Of a stretch of 64,000 nucleotides of DNA, positions 62,331 to 64,000 are shown in pieces (position 1 is the first letter of the stretch; every line of letters starts with the position of its first letter). Under the pieces are notes generated by a model. The model saw only the letters and a program-made list of their open reading frames with translations. It was not told the origin of the DNA and ran no database searches. Where the stretch lies: the NCBI GenBank assembly GCA_024734495.1, contig JALMQS010000275.1, positions 62,001 to 126,000 of the forward strand, written 5' to 3'. The stretch is from Forficula auricularia. Lineage: Eukaryota > Arthropoda > Insecta > Dermaptera > Forficulidae. The position numbers and the translations under genes were made by a program.

Positions 62331-63189
62331 GACCAGGGCCAAAACCAAAGGAGCTGCACTTTCGCGGTGCAACTTTTCCTATCATCAAAAAAAACGAAAG
62401 ATTGTAGAAAGTTCATTTCGGTGTCAACATATTTGTATTTCCAAAACTAAGAACTGATTAGATTTAGACCTTCTAGCTTCAGAATTCCTGTTTAAAAAAA
62501 TCGAATTGTTTTATTTGAAGTCGTACGACGGTTGTAGTTTATGAGCTAAAATTTGGCACATAAATTTGAATTAATAAACCGCACTTGTGCCAAGGTACAA
62601 CTTTTTAACTCAAAATGTTTGCTGACGAAACTTTTTCAAATCACAAATATTTGCCGAAATCTGAAAATTCTTCTAATTTTTTCTTCATCCACATATTTCG
62701 CTTAATATATTTTACATTAATTTCCTTTAACGTGTCTAAACATGCTTATGTACTTTTCATACTTGAGATTTGATTTTCTTTTGGTCTTTTAACTCTCATC
62801 TTCATTTTTTTTCCGCCTCACTTATTAACCAAACCTTTACAAATGTCATTCTTCCCTATCTTAAGAAGTTATTTAGATCGATTAATTTCAATATTAAAAG
62901 ATATTCTTACCGAGAGTAGAGAAATTGTTGATTTTATGAAAGGAAATTAAAGAGGCTTGGGATAAATAAATACATACACGTATATTCAATAAATAAATTT
63001 CTCAGGAAGAACTATTTCTTTCGATATATATAGGTTGCAGTAAAAACCCGTTTTTTAGTAAAAACAGGTTCTTACTAGTTAAAACGCGTTTCACTGAATA
63101 CCTTTGTGGCAACTAAAATTTACTGATATTGGTTGAGTTTGGTCCAAAGGTCTAGAATCTTCATTTTTGACCTTCCGCCTCATTTCGGG
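62331..63189. other. Unassigned sequence with decayed repeats
   Basis: 62390-62600 resembles 52440-52590 (ACGGTTGTAGTTTATGAGCT against ACGGTTGTAGCTAACAAGCT). A short hairpin AAAAACCCGTTTTTTAGT / AAAAACAGGTT lies near 63040. No gene. Confidence 0.4.
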
Positions 63190-63295
63190 TGTTTATTTTC
63201 AAAATTGTTTAAATGAAAATGTCAAAAATTACATCCTTTAGAGCTTTGCTTCTAATGAGGATGTAATTTTTGACATTTTCGTTTAAAAATTTTAC
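63190..63295. repeat. Short foldback
   Basis: Arms AAAATGTCAAAAATTACATC (63212) and the exact complement GATGTAATTTTTGACATTTT (63259) around a ~25-base loop, with weaker pairing beyond. No module inside. Confidence 0.7.
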
Positions 63296-64000
63296 GTTAT
63301 TTTTCAAATTTAACAGTAGAATTTTTATGACATGGTATGAAAATATTCTAAAACTAATTGTTTTGAAATTTAAGGGATGCGCCGCATCCACAGCACCCAT
63401 GGACCGCAGGCCACTGATATAGGTATATATAGTTTTTACGACAAACAATTTATGTAAGTGGTATTAAAACATTATTCAGATTAAGATACACAAAATCATG
63501 AGAGGTAATTGACTGGCTCCAGGCTATTATTTTTCAGATAAGGAGATAGTATTATTTATATAATAACTGCAATTATTTTTCCCAATTATCAATTCGTGCC
63601 AAGTAGTATTATTGAAGCTAAACCAATTTGACAAACTGAAAATAGAAACGCATCTAATCTAATGTTTTAGAGTTCTGTAACTCTATAATTATTTCTGAAA
63701 TCTTTATAAATTGGTTAAATCTTCAAATAAGTTATTGAAAGTAAATTATATAAATTTCAATGAATCATATTCTTAAATGCGGGGATTCACTAATTTAAAT
63801 ATGGGTATCTTATAGGCGGTATATATTACGAATTGAGTTAGAGAATCTAACTACCTAATAAGTCATGCAAGAATTCGTATTTCCTTTAAAAATTGACATT
63901 TCAGAATCAGCCGACTATGTGAATTAAATTTTATGATTATCAAGATTAATATTTTATTTTGATGTTAAATTGGAGTGAAAAAATTTACTTTTTCCCAAGA
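63296..64000. other. Unassigned AT-rich sequence
   Basis: A hAT-like end in inverse orientation is possible at 63385-63413 (minus: CAGTGGCCTGCGGTCC). Otherwise nothing recognised. Confidence 0.35.

Overview
The window looks like arthropod, most likely insect, nuclear DNA. It is AT-rich, has spliced exons with GT/AG borders, and is packed with transposons. These include CR1-like, R1-like and RTE-like non-LTR elements, Tc1/mariner, Tigger/pogo, hAT and PIF-like DNA transposons, tRNA-derived SINEs and many foldback repeats. I see no bacterial operon, rRNA, confident functional tRNA gene, or CRISPR. The species cannot be named from the sequence.

Host gene. One minus-strand gene spans most of the window. 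Eight internal exons (44842-45052, 29544-29626, 13269-13442, 11302-11426, 7092-7246, 6948-7028, 1470-2249, 426-503, in coding order) have consensus splice sites, and every junction keeps the reading frame. They encode about 562 residues of a low-complexity Ser/Pro/Arg-rich then acidic protein. It carries an NPF motif, a KKKRAPLPP motif and five tandem copies of a ~33-residue repeat. Neither end of the gene is in the window. No folded domain is visible, so I do not name the protein.

Introns, by region. 2.6-9.9 kb: foldback repeats with hammerhead-like motifs, and a Tc1-like element that keeps only its DNA-binding domain and has a PIF-like MITE inside it. 12.5-14.2 kb: hAT MITE and LINE tail. 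17.5-29.2 kb: three copies of a transposon with ACTTTACCA-type ends, a Tigger derivative, SINE-like repeats, and a G-rich array. 30.8-42.3 kb: two adjacent copies of a TIR-bounded element carrying 119-bp tandem repeats. One copy is split by a ~5.6-kb CR1-like LINE with an intact 932-aa ORF2, the other by a 5'-truncated R1-clade LINE. 42-64 kb: hAT relic, more foldbacks, RTE-like tail, a SINE with perfect 13-bp target duplication, and a hAT MITE with perfect 8-bp target duplication.

Most unusual signal. At least a dozen dispersed copies of a module CTGANGA - N - stem-loop - GAAACGT(C/T) resemble the core of a hammerhead self-cleaving RNA. Most lie inside palindromic elements. All the clear copies share an extra base between the CTGANGA box and stem II, and have a stem III that could only form between two molecules. 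Small hammerhead variants that act as dimers are known from Penelope-like retroelements; whether these belong to that group needs a covariance search.
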